From Saururus chinensis (Eukaryota > Streptophyta > Magnoliopsida > Piperales > Saururaceae): a stretch of DNA of 64,000 nt. The first letter of the stretch is position 1, and every line of letters starts with the position of its first letter. Below, one piece after another: positions 24,067-35,612 of the stretch. The position numbers and the translations under genes were made by a program. A model generated the notes under the pieces. That model had not been told where the DNA came from. It ran no database searches and saw only the letters and a program-made list of their open reading frames with translations. The stretch lies in contig CP141149.1 of assembly GCA_035235625.1 (NCBI GenBank), positions 14,697,893 through 14,761,892 of the forward strand. The letters are read 5' to 3'.

Positions 24067-24555
24067 TTAAGTAAAGAGAATGTTGTTTTCAAAGATGATC
24101 CGCACATGTTCCATATGGTCCTCCCAAGTAGGGCTATATATCATAATATCATCAAAGAAGATGAGCATGAATCGCTGTAAATGAGTCCAAAAAATGTTAT
24201 TCATGAGGCGCTGGAAGGTGGAAGGAGCATTAATCAAGCCAAATGGCATGACCAAAAACTCATAATGGCCATTGTGCATCTGGAAGGCCATCTTGGGCAC
24301 ATCAGAAGGATGCATACGAATCTAATGATAATCAGATTGGAGATCAAGCTTGGTGAAAAACCGGGCTCCTATCGACTCATCTAATAACTCCTCAATCATG
24401 GCAATGGGATACTTATTTTTCAATGTGATGAGATTGAGGGCCATGTAATCTACGCAGAATCGCCAACTGCCATCCTTCTTATGAACCAGGAGAACAAGGG
24501 AAGAATAGGAGGACTGGCTAGGTTGAATGATGCCAGCTTGAAGCATCTCTTGCAC
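24067..24555 (-). pseudogene. Ty3/gypsy reverse transcriptase remnant
   Basis: Two consecutive frames joined across a stop at 24316-24321. 24322-24555 shows [37 protein letters not shown] and [11 protein letters not shown]. 24067-24315 shows MAFQMHNGHYEFLVMPFGL, NAPSTFQRLMN and the catalytic FFDDIMIYS. A further stop follows near 24060. RT of a chromovirus, inactive through the stops. Confidence 0.88.
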
Positions 24556-24576
24556 TAGGCACTCAATCTCTGTCTT

Positions 24577-25202
24577 CTAGATGTGTGGGTAGCGGTATGG
24601 CCAAACATTTGCAGGAGAAGCTCCTGGCTGAATGGGAATGTGGTGGTCATAGGGACAGACAAGAGGAAGCCTGCTGGGCTCTTGGAAAAGAACAACATAG
24701 TCTGCCAGCAAGGAAGTTAGATTAGAAGGAAGCTCCCGCGTGGAGATGACATTGGTTGTGGGTTGCTGTTGAATCATATACCCGTGGCAGTGGTAGTGAG
24801 ATAGACTCTCTGTAAAGATGGCTCCCAACAAATGTCCAAGTGGTTGTGCAATAAGGTGGACTTTCTTGCCAGCATAAGAAAAGTCCATTGTCACTTGCCG
24901 AAAGTCCCAATTGACTGGACTCAGCTCCGCTAGCCACTGTACCCCAAGGACCACATTAGCTCCTTGAGTAGGGAGAAGATATAAGTTCATCGAGTATGTA
25001 TGGCCTGAAGCTGCAGCTCAACTTGGGAACACATCCCACAACTCGTGAGGCGGGTTCCGCCCCCAATCAACACATCAAAGGTGGTGGAATCTTGGATAGT
25101 ATATCCCAATTATCGTGCATCGTTCACAAAATTGTGGGTGCTCCCACTATGAATTAACACCGACATAGATTGCTTTTTAATCATACCTTGAACTCGCATA
25201 GT
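24577..25202 (-). pseudogene. Ty3/gypsy aspartic protease remnant
   Basis: Minus-strand translation shows the protease active-site segment as LIHSGSTHNFV where D(S/T)GS(T)HNF is expected; the catalytic aspartate codon at 25149-25151 reads CAT (His). The later part at 24577-24990 gives VVLGVQWL, the conserved VLGxxWL of retroviral-type proteases, and the linker to RT (PYDHHIPIQPGASP). In-frame stops near 25110 and 25000 break it. Confidence 0.8.
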
Positions 25203-25568
25203 TCAAGGAGTATAGGCTCCTGAAAAGGCATGCAATGTGATCTCCATATCGGTAGTATTGACCGGAATGGTTTCCTCATCTGTCGGTGGATCTGGCTCTA
25301 CATCACAAGAGTCATCAACAATACAACAATGCAATGTTTTGTAGCGGTGTCCAGGGGCATACTTTTCATCACATGTATAGCACAACCCCTTGGAGCGCCA
25401 CTCCGCCATCTGGGCATTAGTGAGCTGTGTCACAAGAGCAGAGACTGGTGTGTTCCCATGGGATGGTTCTAAAGAGGGCAAGGACCGAGGAGGAATGTTA
25501 GAGGAAGCTGGTCGCAAAAAAGTGGGATGATGCAAGTGAGTCAACCGTTTGTCATAAACAAAGGCCAA
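25203..25568 (-). pseudogene. Ty3/gypsy gag zinc-knuckle region
   Basis: RSKGLCYTCDEKYAPGHRYK is the C-terminal nucleocapsid knuckle common to plant chromoviruses. The last ligand of the CCHC set has become tyrosine. Preceded by a Pro/Ser-rich linker and followed in frame by an acidic stretch and ITLHAFSGAYTP before a stop at 25200-25202. Confidence 0.75.
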
Positions 25569-25599
25569 GCAGATGGTAAAAAGTGTTGCAAGGAAAGAA

Positions 25600-26012
25600 T
25601 TAGATCTCCACCTTTAAATCAGGTTTGAGACCTTTGGTGAATGTGGCGACAAGCACATGTTGGGGCCACCCATGAACCCAGTATGACAAGGTCTCAAACT
25701 CATTGACATACTCCTGAAGGGTGCCAAATGTCTGATAGTGAGCTTTAGACAAAATAGTGTCAAACGTCTGATAGTGAGTGTGCCCGAAACATTGGAGGAG
25801 AGCTATGGAAAAGTCATCCCAAGAAGCAGTGGGATGCTGATCCAAATATTGATCAACCCAATGTATGGCACAACCCTCCATATGAAAGGAGGATACCTCA
25901 ACTCATTCATACCCTCCATATGAAAGGAGGACACCTCAACTTGTTTGTACATAGGCGTTTGATGAAACCAAAAAAATTGGTTAATGCGCAACAACCATTC
26001 ATTAGGGCTCAT
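25600..26012 (-). pseudogene. Ty3/gypsy gag capsid remnant
   Basis: Encodes the Retrotrans_gag core: MSPNEWLLRINQFFWFHQTP in one frame (25803-26012), then AIHWVDQYLDQHPTASWDDF, LQEYVNEFETLSYWVHGWPQ and FTKGLKPDLKVEI in the next. The frame change coincides with a 38-bp tandem duplication at 25873-25948. Marks the 5' coding end of the minus-strand element. Confidence 0.8.
25873..25948. repeat. 38-bp tandem duplication breaking gag
   Basis: ACCCTCCATATGAAAGGAGG begins at 25873 and again at 25911, followed by A(T/C)ACCTCAACT in both. Thirty-eight is not a multiple of three, so it shifts the gag frame. Confidence 0.9.
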
Positions 26013-26109
26013 CGCCCTAAAAAATGGGGCAAAATGCACAAATTAATTTTTCATGGATGGTGCTATTATGATTGCAAGGTATGCTCCTTTATTTATAAAA
26101 AAGGATCTC

Positions 26110-26900
26110 TTTGAGCGGCATACAGATTTGTATTATTAATAAAATCTTCCTCCAGACTCTGGGTGGTCCTCAAAAGAGGTACACTGAGCACCCGTCCCAA
26201 GATGGCCATAATGGTTGTGGTTACGATAGAATAATCCTTTGGGTTCTTTGGTATACGGTGAGTTGATAATCTACTTTGTCCAGGAGTAGAATTGATCGGG
26301 GCCCTCAGGTTCCCTTGTCGCCTGAGCCTAGAGGAAGAAAACCAGAGGCGGCTGCCTTCCCTTCCCTTCCCGACGAAAGCACAAGAGTAGAAGATCAGTA
26401 AGGTGGAACTGTGCTCAGAACGGCCATGACTTGGGATCCGGTGGCAGTCCCTGAGGTAGAGAGTAATGGAAAATAGCATAAAGAGGGGTTCGGGCTATCC
26501 GGCATGAGAAAGGTAATGTACTTTAACTTGGCTGGCCTCTTTCTTTTTAGTTGCGGAATCGCCAACGTCCGCTAACTGTCAGGGTCAGAGCTGGACTCGT
26601 CGTGAAACAAATTCAGTGAGAAATTGTGTAAGCCTGGACTACCCTGCTCGCTCAACAATGCTTGAGCGAAAAAAGCTGTTTGCACTTCTCGAGTGAGTTC
26701 AGCTTACGAGTTACGAGCCAACCTTGCTCCGTGGCTCTATCAGCAACCGAATCGTCCATCTCATCTGTGGTGACTGAATTAAAGGACCCGCACCTTCCCT
26801 TCCGGAAAGGCCCTACAAATGAACAGAAACCTCCCCACGATCAACCCACGGGCCCGTTGCAAAACCGTTTGATTTGTAAGGTCTGACTCGTCCGAAGCAC
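26110..26900. other. GC-richer segment, possible nuclear copy of mitochondrial DNA
   Basis: Base composition changes sharply from the AT-rich surroundings to near-balanced sequence with CCTTCCCTTCCC runs, GGTTCGGGCTATCCGGCATG and GAGCGAAAAAAGCTG, a texture typical of plant mitochondrial intergenic DNA. No protein, tRNA or transposon match is visible. Identification rests on style only. The right edge merges into the PP2A-A promoter. Confidence 0.35.
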
Positions 26901-26928
26901 AAGCCCGTGCGTTATCCCGTGCACAAAA

Positions 26929-26936
26929 CCACGTGG
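26929..26936. promoter_or_regulatory. G-box in the PP2A-A promoter
   Basis: CCACGTGG, a perfect palindromic G-box for bZIP/bHLH factors, about 360 bp before the proposed first intron. Confidence 0.45.
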
Positions 26937-26990
26937 GCTTTATGATGTCTCATTTGACGGGTGCTTTCTTTATTTCTTTTCCGGAGAATT

Positions 26991-26998
26991 GGGCCCAC
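26991..26998. promoter_or_regulatory. Site II-type element in the PP2A-A promoter
   Basis: GGGCCCAC, a TCP-factor type element common in plant housekeeping promoters, just before the pyrimidine-rich leader. Confidence 0.4.
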
Positions 26999-26999
26999 A

Positions 27000-27290
27000 T
27001 TAGACGAAGCCTTTCCCCGGTCTTGGAGATCTGCAATCTGAGCGAAGAGCCCTTGTCTTGTCTTGTCTTGCAGAAGGGAGGAGAAAGGGTTCAAAGATCC
27101 GTGCTTCCCCATTTTCTTCCCTTCTTACGGCCTCTCTTCTCCTCTCTCTGGCCTCTTTCCGACCAGCTCTGCTCTCGATCCCACCGGCTGCAGCTGCCCT
27201 TTTTGCCACGAACATCTCTTCCAGCCTGCGGAAGCCTGCAACCTGTGTGCTTGCTGAAGAAAGGGGATAATTTGAAGCAAGTAGGCTAAG
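27000..27290 (+). other. Probable non-coding first exon of PP2A-A
   Basis: A GC-rich, pyrimidine-rich leader (repeated CTTGTCTTGT, then TCTTCTCCTCTCTCT) ends in GGCTAAG followed by GTGAGA at 27291, a good plant donor. The matching acceptor would be TTTGTCATTCTCAG ending at 30487, leaving 23 bases before the ATG at 30511. Transcription start not determined. Confidence 0.5.
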
Positions 27291-27660
27291 GTGAGACCCC
27301 TCCTGCAGACATATGGGTGTTTTGGTTTTCGCTTGAACTGATTTGTGAATATAATTGTGGAAATTCTACTTGCTTTCAATATCTGAGTTGACGTTTAAAT
27401 TAGGTGAGAACTGCTTTTGCTGAACTAGGCGAATGATTCTTGTTGTTGTTGTGATGTGTATGAGGATGGGTTGATATTATATTGGATACAGATGTATGCG
27501 TATGTACATGGATTTTGAAGATTTATAATATTGATTAGAAATACTGAAATGCTTCGTTTATTTTGGAAGTCTGGGTTGATGCTGAAACTTTCCATTAGAG
27601 GCTTTTCTATGGGTACATATTGGTGAAAATTTATCATCCAGATAATTATGTGGAATATAG

Positions 27661-28069
27661 AGACTGACTATGGCCGCCTTGGTTGTTTGCTTCTGAATGA
27701 TCTCGGTTTTTTCCTTGTATGATCTCTTTTTTCCCTTAAAGTTCAGTGTGATGTTTCTCTTGGACAGTTCATTTTGTGGTTATATATTAGCCTCCTGTCA
27801 CTTTTCACGGAGCATTTGAGAACCTGTTTTGGTTGGTCTGGTTATTATCCATCTGAACTAAATTGTAGTTTTTTTGTTGAATTAGGATGCCCTTTCAGTT
27901 GTAACGGTTAATGTCAAATCCCAAGGATGATACAAACCTTTTGAGTTGAATATAAAACAAGCATGTATGCTTGTGATTGTTGTTCTGAGGTTATAGTTGA
28001 CTCAGAAAAACTGTGTTGTTACCCATGTTAATTAGGACGCCTCCATAAGTTCACGTAGTGTAATTGTTA
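27661..28069 (+). repeat. Long inverted repeat, right arm
   Basis: Reverse complement of 21274-21662 with a few substitutions and an extra stretch of about 20 bases near 27700-27725 (a repeated GATCTC segment). It lies in the PP2A-A 5'-UTR intron. The arms enclose about 6 kb that includes the chromovirus, the GC-rich segment and the first exon. Confidence 0.8.
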
Positions 28070-28129
28070 TATTTAGAAGTGCACTGTTTATTTAATTGAA
28101 TTTTACCAGCTACTTGCTATTCCACTTAT

Positions 28130-29400
28130 ACACACTGAGTTTTCATATTCACCCAAGGTAGAGTACATTCTTTTCTGCAACATAAAGACTAATAGACCCA
28201 AGTAGCACCACAACATTATGGACAATGCCCGTAACCAGGGCTGCTTCCGAGTTCATAGCCTTGATCTGGGCCTAGGCTTGTGTCACTTGAAGTCCCCTTT
28301 CCTCAACACACCTGTTTGACACAATGGTGTGTGTGGATCCAGTGTCAACCATTGTCTGCATGATCTATTTCTCATTTGCTGTGAACATTGTATCCACCTT
28401 TGCTCCAAATTCTGAGATGCATGAAAGCATCATGTTCACCATCCCTCAATAGTGCTCCACCTTCAAATCCACCTAAATATCTTCAGGATCGTGGCAATGA
28501 AACCAACTATCACGGGGATAGACTTTTCACTATGCGTTTTACCTTATGATAGCCTAGCTGCACTTGCAAACAACAGCCTTCTCTCGCACACCCATATGCA
28601 CAAAAACACAAACCAACTCACAAGCACTCGAATTTGCAATGGTCCTTGCCCAAGCTTTATTACAAACTCTCTCTGCAACAATGCATGAAGAGGCGCTGGC
28701 TAAATGCTCCAGCAATTCAATAATTCCCTTTATGTAGACACAGTCCATGGCCAAAGTCTAATACAATTTGGATACATAATCCGATCCATACTAGATGAAA
28801 CACTCCCTTACACAACCAGCCAACATAGCCATCTGCCCCAGCCTATTTAGTGATGCCAACCACAATCCTAGACCCGTTAGAACTCTGCTTGCACTTGCCC
28901 AGCCTTGTTCACTTGTGTCTAGGAGTCCAGCCCTACGTTTCCTAGCCGAAGTAGGAGTTCAACCAATCTATTTGTATAGGTCCAAACTTTCATAAGACTC
29001 CAACCTATGCTGGTGGTGCCCAGCATGCGATTGAGTCCCACAAGGAGTAGGACTTCTGCCAACATATCCACCCAATACACAGACACTATCGCCGACACAT
29101 GCGCTCGCCCCAGAATGTGTTTGCCCTAGCTATCCGCTTGCCATGGCTTGTGGCTATTCGGCCTCCATGTCTGGGAAAGCGGGTGAGGTGCTAACAATGG
29201 GACTCTATGCAGATTGGGAGAGTGGGAGTGAGGTGGGCTGAAGATATTCCATCCACAAATGAAAGACAAATAGTGGGAGGGAGGAGGAGGATCATCGAAA
29301 GGAACTATTCTAAAATTGTTGGCCTACGACAAGTTACCAACACGACCAACCCTAGGACTCCAAAATTGACAATTCCTAGTTGCAAGATTAGATGATTAAT
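28130..29400 (-). pseudogene. Degraded gypsy gag/protease remnant in the intron
   Basis: Minus-strand translation of about 28140-28370 gives MVDTGSTHTIVSNRCVEERG, the DTGST active site of a retroviral-type aspartic protease, then a segment like KAMNSEAALVTGIVHNV. The region further right (to about 29400) is gag-like in composition but full of stops. Catalytic Asp is kept here, unlike in the 21.9-26 kb element, so this is a separate insertion. Confidence 0.55.
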
Positions 29401-30510
29401 GTAAATTGGAACATGAGCAAGTTCTCCACCTAAAATGCACACATTTGCAGTGCAAAATGGTAAATACACAAATGTTCGACTAGCAACAACCTGCTAAGAG
29501 AGTGGCCACAAAGAAAAATGTTTTCTTGACAAACTCCATGACCAAAGCCTTGGGACCAGCCCACATAGGGCTCCGAACATGGTACATAGGAAGCTTGCCT
29601 GGATTTTTTTTCTGGCTGAATTTTATAATCTTCCTTGCTGTGCTGAAGAATTTAATTCGCATTTGGCTGGTTGATATCCGAAGATCTTGAGAGAATCTGT
29701 AGTTAATATCAAAGTTGCATAAGTCGAGCTTTGTGCTGCATCTGCTGCTAGATTTGTAGCTTCCTGTCTAGTGGCTTCTCCCTCCTGTTTTACTTAAAGG
29801 TTTTGGGGAGGTTCTAGATTCATTTGATTGCCAAGCAAAGGCTCACTAAAATCACTTCATATGACTTCAAAATTTAAACAGAAGGAATAGATTTGTGGTT
29901 AGGTTTAAATTCAGAAGCTTGAAGCATTAAAATGTTTCTGACAACTATTGTGATTTCAGTTGCATAATGTGTAATTTTCTTCCATACTATTCGTCCGTAC
30001 TCTGTAGGACAATTTCAGCACAGTGCAGAGCGATTCAGGTTGCAGGGTACTTCCCTAAATCCATTTGTTTGTGCACGTGCAATATTGAGACGTATTTATA
30101 AATGGGCAAATTCAGAATATGTTTATCATTATATTTTGATTGTATAGCTATCTTTTTACATTTGGTGGCTTAGCAGTTGGCAATTGTATGAATATTAGTA
30201 AAAATTAGGCACCAAGGTTACCCTTTTTGTTTTCATTTTAAATAGAAGGAAAATGGCATGCAAGAATGAGCTCTCTCTCTCCCTCTGTCTCTCATTATTG
30301 CACTGTTTATATCGAAGAGTTCTCTGGCTAAATGTTTATTTAATATTACATTTATCCAAAAGACAAAACTCATCATGATCAATGTGTATTCCACAGTCAT
30401 CTGCCAAATTTATTTAATTTGCTACTTTTACTTTGTTATTACATTACGGAAAAGTTTAATTTTCTGTCTTATCTTTGTCATTCTCAGTTGCCAAAGACTT
30501 GGGAAATCAG

Positions 30511-33500
30511 ATGGCAATGATTGATGAACCTCTGTATCCAATTGCTATCTTGATTGATGAATTAAAAAATGAAGACATTCAGCTGCGGTTGAACTCCATC
30601 CGCCGGTTGTCAACCATTGCACGAGCACTAGGAGAGGAGAGAACTAGAAAAGAGCTTATTCCTTTTCTAAGTGAAAACAATGATGATGACGATGAGGTAC
30701 TTCTTGCCATGGCTGAAGAGTTGGGAGTATTTATTCCATATGTTGGTGGCGTAGAATATGCCCATGTATTGCTGCCTCCCCTAGAAACACTTTGCACAGT
30801 TGAGGAAACCTGCGTCAGGGACAAAGCAGTTGAATCTTTGTGCCGAATTGGTGCCCAGATGAAGGAAAGTGATTTGGTGGATTGGTTCATCCCTTTGGCA
30901 AAGGTAAGATATCCTTTCTGTTTGTGGCTTACACATTCTATTTGTAGTGGTGTCAACTATAAAAAAAATTATTATTAGTATTGTCACTTAAATTTTATAT
31001 AGTAAAATGTAGGATTTATGACAATAACTATTTCACACTATTTAATAAACAGTAAACCATATATATATATATATTAATAATTCTTATCAAAATTGGCTGC
31101 AAAGTTGCTATAATTGCATGTAACAAACATAGATGATAATTGAAAAAGTGGAGTTTTTGTCATTCTTGTATGTTTCAAGAATAATGTGATTTTCTTGGCA
31201 TTGTCTGACTAATATGTATACTAATTTGATGTTCTCACTAGTGATTATAAAAGAAAATAAGACATTCTAACCTGAGCACTATGATTATTAAGGGAAAGGA
31301 TATGTCAATTCTTTTTTTTTAGTTTACATTTTCCTTTGCAAATGCATCTACGTGAAGAGCTGGAGGAAGCTAAGCTACCTTAATTTAATGCCTAATTTTG
31401 TTACTTCTCTTGCTTAAGTTCTTCAATTTTGCAGTATGTGAGGTAAGACTTGTTAGTGGCAAAAGCTATTCAGATGAGAACTTCATTGTCTAGATATTTA
31501 TAAAAATTGCAAGGAAGAGGTTCTTGTGTTCCACTTTTGTATATTTGATATAACGTGACTTAAATCAAATAGACTTTGTTTATTGATTCTTTTCCTAGCA
31601 GAGGTTGGCAGCAGGTGAATGGTTTACAGCTCGGGTGTCATCTTGTGGACTCTTTCATATTGCTTATCCAAGTGCACCAGAATTGTTGAAGGCAGAACTA
31701 AGGTCTATTTACAGTCAATTATGTCAAGATGACATGCCTATGGTGCGAAGATCTGCTGCTTCAAACCTTGGGAAATTTGCAGCTACTGTTGAACCAGCGC
31801 ATCTGAAGACTGATGTTATGTCAATTTTTGAGGATTTAACACGGGATGGTATGGTGGGCTTCTATGGCCTCTTCTAGCCCTTCTTAGTTGGATTTCAGTT
31901 TTGCTGCATGGTGGTTTTAACTTTCTTTGTGTTTGATATTAATGTAAAGGAAAACCCAATAATGAATGTTTAGGTCTTCGTATCACATTTGCCAAGTTTT
32001 CTTGATGTGTTTCTTTCTGCTTTGAGTTAAAGAAGATTTATTGGAAAAGTCTAAATGCTTTGCTTATTTTTGAATGAAGACTTGTATCTATGGGAAGAAT
32101 TGACCGGAGAGAGTCAGTGATAGGGTTTGGAAACAATGGATATTAGGTCCATAAGAAAACTGGTTCAGTAATATACGAAGAGAAAGGCATGTTACTTCCT
32201 TTTTATTTTCTTTGTTTTGTTTTTTTTCTGGAAAAATTAATTAATAGATGGTTGCTGCAATTCGGAGGAGCATTTAAATTGGATTGTTGTATTCGAGATT
32301 TTTTAGAATGGTTCTGGGCTACATTTTCATTTTTGCTATAAGCATATAATAGTTGCTGTAATTTATATTCAGTTTTTCTTAGAATGAATGTGGGCTACAT
32401 TTTTATAAATGCTATGAGCATGTAGCGGCTGCTGTAATTTATGTTTGTGTTTTTTCACTATCCAGTTGGGAAGGTCCAACACACATCCTGAGGGTTTCAT
32501 ATTTTATTTTTTACTCGTGTTGAAGTCTGATTTTGGCACTCTTGATTTTCAATTTTATTTTGTTCCTGATCCTGCTTTTGTTTTCTTATAGCTACTCAAC
32601 TATATAATTGTTTTACAGATCAAGATTCTGTTAGATTGCTTGCCGTTGAGGGTTGTGCAGCCCTTGGGAAGTTGTTAGAGCCTCAAGATTGTGTGGCTCA
32701 TATTCTTCCGGTCATTGTCAATTTCTCACAGGTATATTTCCACTATATTAGGTCATCTTGCATGGATCCAGCCTTTACACATTTATTTAATTAGGGCAGG
32801 CTTGTGTTCATGTGCACTCTTATAGTGTTGAAAGATAAGAAAAAATGCATAATAATTGTACTTTTTTCGATTATTCATGTAGAAACTCTATATTGTTTTG
32901 GTTTCATTAATAGGATAAATCATGGCGTGTCCGATATATGGTGGCAAATCAGCTATACGAGTTATGTGAAGCTGTCGGTCCTGAGCCAACCAGGTAGTTT
33001 TTTTAGTTTTATCTGTATTCTGATCTTTTCCAGCCAATTTACATTTTTATGAAATTTATTGTGGGTTTTTTAGTTGGTGAATCATTAAGTATTAATTTAG
33101 ATGGAGATATTGAAGACTATTCCTGTGGATGCATATCAGTTGATATTATTTTTATCTATTGTCCTTATAGGCTCTTATCTTGTAATATATGATTGCGTTT
33201 GCACTCATTTTTTGTTGTTGTAGTTGTGGTTAACCTTGGTTCATGTTGCCACTTATTTTGAGGATTTTTATGTTCCTTTTCTCTATAGCCTTGTATTTTT
33301 CATTAAATTCTTCTTAGATTTCTAGCATTTCCTTTGAAGGAGATTTGTTGTTTCTTTGAAGTCTTCTTCAGAGGTGAAAATATTTTATCAAATTGCTGTA
33401 TGAAATATTCATTGAAAAATCATGTTAATGCTGAGATACATTTGCTCTAATTTTTTATAAGCAATTTAATGACAATAGGTCAGACTTAGTTCCCGCATAT

Positions 33501-35612
33501 GTCCGCCTTCTCCGGGATAATGAAGCAGAAGTGCGTATAGCAGCTGCTGGAAAAGTTACAAAGTTCTGCAGAATTTTGAACCCACAACTTTCCATTCAAC
33601 ACATACTCCCTTGTGTGAAGGTACCAAATACATTTTGTTTTCTGTATTGTCCAGTTCCTTGTGCACTTGCGGCTCAGCTGTTATTTTGATGCATGCTAAC
33701 AAAATTGTTTTACCATATCTAGGAACTATCATCTGATTCTTCACAGCATGTGCGCTCTGCTCTGGCATCAGTGATAATGGGAATGGCTCCAGTTTTAGGA
33801 AAAGTAAGAATTTTGTGGTTGGGCTTTTTGTTGGTATTCATTTTGCACTTCTGGTGTTTGTGCATGTTTTTTGGGAACTCTTTTGTAAATTGGCATTTGG
33901 ATTTCTAGAGTGCATCACCTCCGATGTTTATTTTACATGTATATGAGATCTCCTTTCTATTGTTGTTGCCAATTTTAATCTCAGGTTATATGTTGTCCTG
34001 TTATATTATTGGTGATTCTGCAGGATGCAACAATTGAGCAACTTCTTCCAATATTCCTTTCCCTTTTGAAGGATGAATTCCCAGATGTTCGGCTTAACAT
34101 TATCAGCAAACTGGACCAAGTGAATCAAGTGGGTGATATTTTGAGCATGTTTGATTTTGACTTTATTTCATGCATGTTTAATTTTATGAGTTCATTGTTT
34201 ATGTAGCTGGACCTTCTGTAGTGCTTGCATTAATAGTTACTTCAATGGAAACCTGCTTGTATTTGGATATTGGTTAGTGGATAGAAACCGGGGGACAGTG
34301 GTGTGCGTGCATTTCATGTGGAGGTGACCCTATGAACTTGTTATGTGTTCTTAGTGTTGGAATAGTTGTCAATGCTCAAGCCTTCCTTAATTGAGCTTGA
34401 TCTTCAGCCTCATAATATGTTTTATCTTACAATGAAGATACCTGCCAATGGGCATGGATATTGAGAGAACTGTGTCTCTATCTTTTGTTATTTGATTGAT
34501 GTGCAATTTTTAATGCAGGTAATTGGAATTGATTTGTTGTCACAATCTCTGTTGCCGGCTATTGTTGAGCTTGCTGAGGACAGGCATTGGAGAGTCCGTT
34601 TGGCAATTATTGAGTACATCCCACTTTTGGCTAGTCAGCTGGGGGTGGGGTTTTTTGATGACAAGCTTGGTGCTCTATGCATGCAATGGTTGGAAGACAA
34701 GGTCGGCTCTCTCTCTTAAAAAGATTATTAAATTAATTTATGTTTAACCAGGATTCTTATCCATACTAATCAAATTAGCTACCTCTGCTTTAGTAATAAA
34801 CTTTGCCTTTTACTTGGTTAAAATTTCCTTTTGCAGGTTTATTCTATTAGAGATGCAGCTGCAAATAATTTGAAACGTCTTGCTGAAGAATTTGGTCCAG
34901 ACTGGGCAATGCAGCATATAATTCCCCAGGTTTGTATTCTGTTAGTTGGCAGCAACTTTGTGCTTGGCAATTGTCTAGCTGGATTTTTATCTGATTTAGT
35001 CAAATATGGGTGTCAGCATATTGTATGTGTGTATATGATTTTATCTTAGGGGAGACTCGTCTTGATCTGGTTGGTATTGCCTCTCATACAAATGCTTATA
35101 AGGTAGTTGTTGCCTTCTATAGGTGTTGAACATGATCAACAACCCTCATTATTTATATCGTATGACCATTCTTTGTGCGATATCTCTCCTTGCTCCTGTC
35201 ATGGGCTCTGAAATTACATGCCAGAAACTGTTGCCAGTTGTCATTAATGCTTCAAAAGATAGGTATTTTGACCATACTTCAGGTGTTTCATCTTCTTTTT
35301 TTGGCATGAAAGTTTGGTGTTAATGTAAGTTGCTATTCTTATAGGGTGCCCAATATTAAATTTAATGTGGCAAAAGTGTTGCAATCTCTTATTCCCATAG
35401 TGGACCAGTCTGTAAGTGTGTTTTTATATGCCCTTCATTTGCGCTTAGCTTGCATTTGATGACTGAAAGTGATTAATTTTTATGCAATCTAGGTTGTAGA
35501 ACAAACAATCCGCCCTTGTCTTGTTGAGCTGAGTGAGGACCCGGATGTGGATGTCAGGTTCTTTGCAGGCCAGGCCCTTCAGTCAAGTGACCAAGTCATG
35601 ATGTCTAGCTAG
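30511..35612 (+). CDS. PP2AA: Serine/threonine protein phosphatase 2A, 65-kDa regulatory subunit A
   Basis: Scaffold of the PP2A holoenzyme: a curved HEAT-repeat solenoid that holds the catalytic C subunit and a variable B subunit, in cytosol and nucleus. In plants it acts in auxin transport, ABA and ethylene responses. Coding exons: 30511-30903, 31602-31848, 32619-32731, 32914-32993, 33479-33620, 33723-33803, 34024-34128, 34519-34701, 34837-34929, 35123-35262, 35345-35411, 35493-35612. All introns are GT..AG, phases agree, and the sum is 1764 nt (587 aa plus TAG), the usual plant length. The start [18 protein letters not shown] matches the plant N-terminus; [50 protein letters not shown] and [19 protein letters not shown] mark successive HEAT repeats; the end [20 protein letters not shown] is family-like. 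No disruption, so probably functional. Symbol given as family name; the paralogue is not resolved. Confidence 0.96.

Larger units (their letters stand above)
27291..30487 (+). other. Probable 5'-UTR intron of PP2A-A
   Basis: About 3.2 kb between donor GTGAGA and acceptor TTCTCAG. It holds one arm of a long inverted repeat (27661-28069) and a degraded minus-strand gypsy gag/protease segment (28130-29400). 29400-30487 shows nothing further. Intron borders are inferred from splice signals, not from transcripts. Confidence 0.45.

Noticed and set aside
21909..26012. Endogenous plant pararetrovirus
   Set aside because: The pol order gag-PR-RT-RNase H-integrase and the chromodomain fit a Ty3/gypsy chromovirus. 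No movement protein and an integrase is present.
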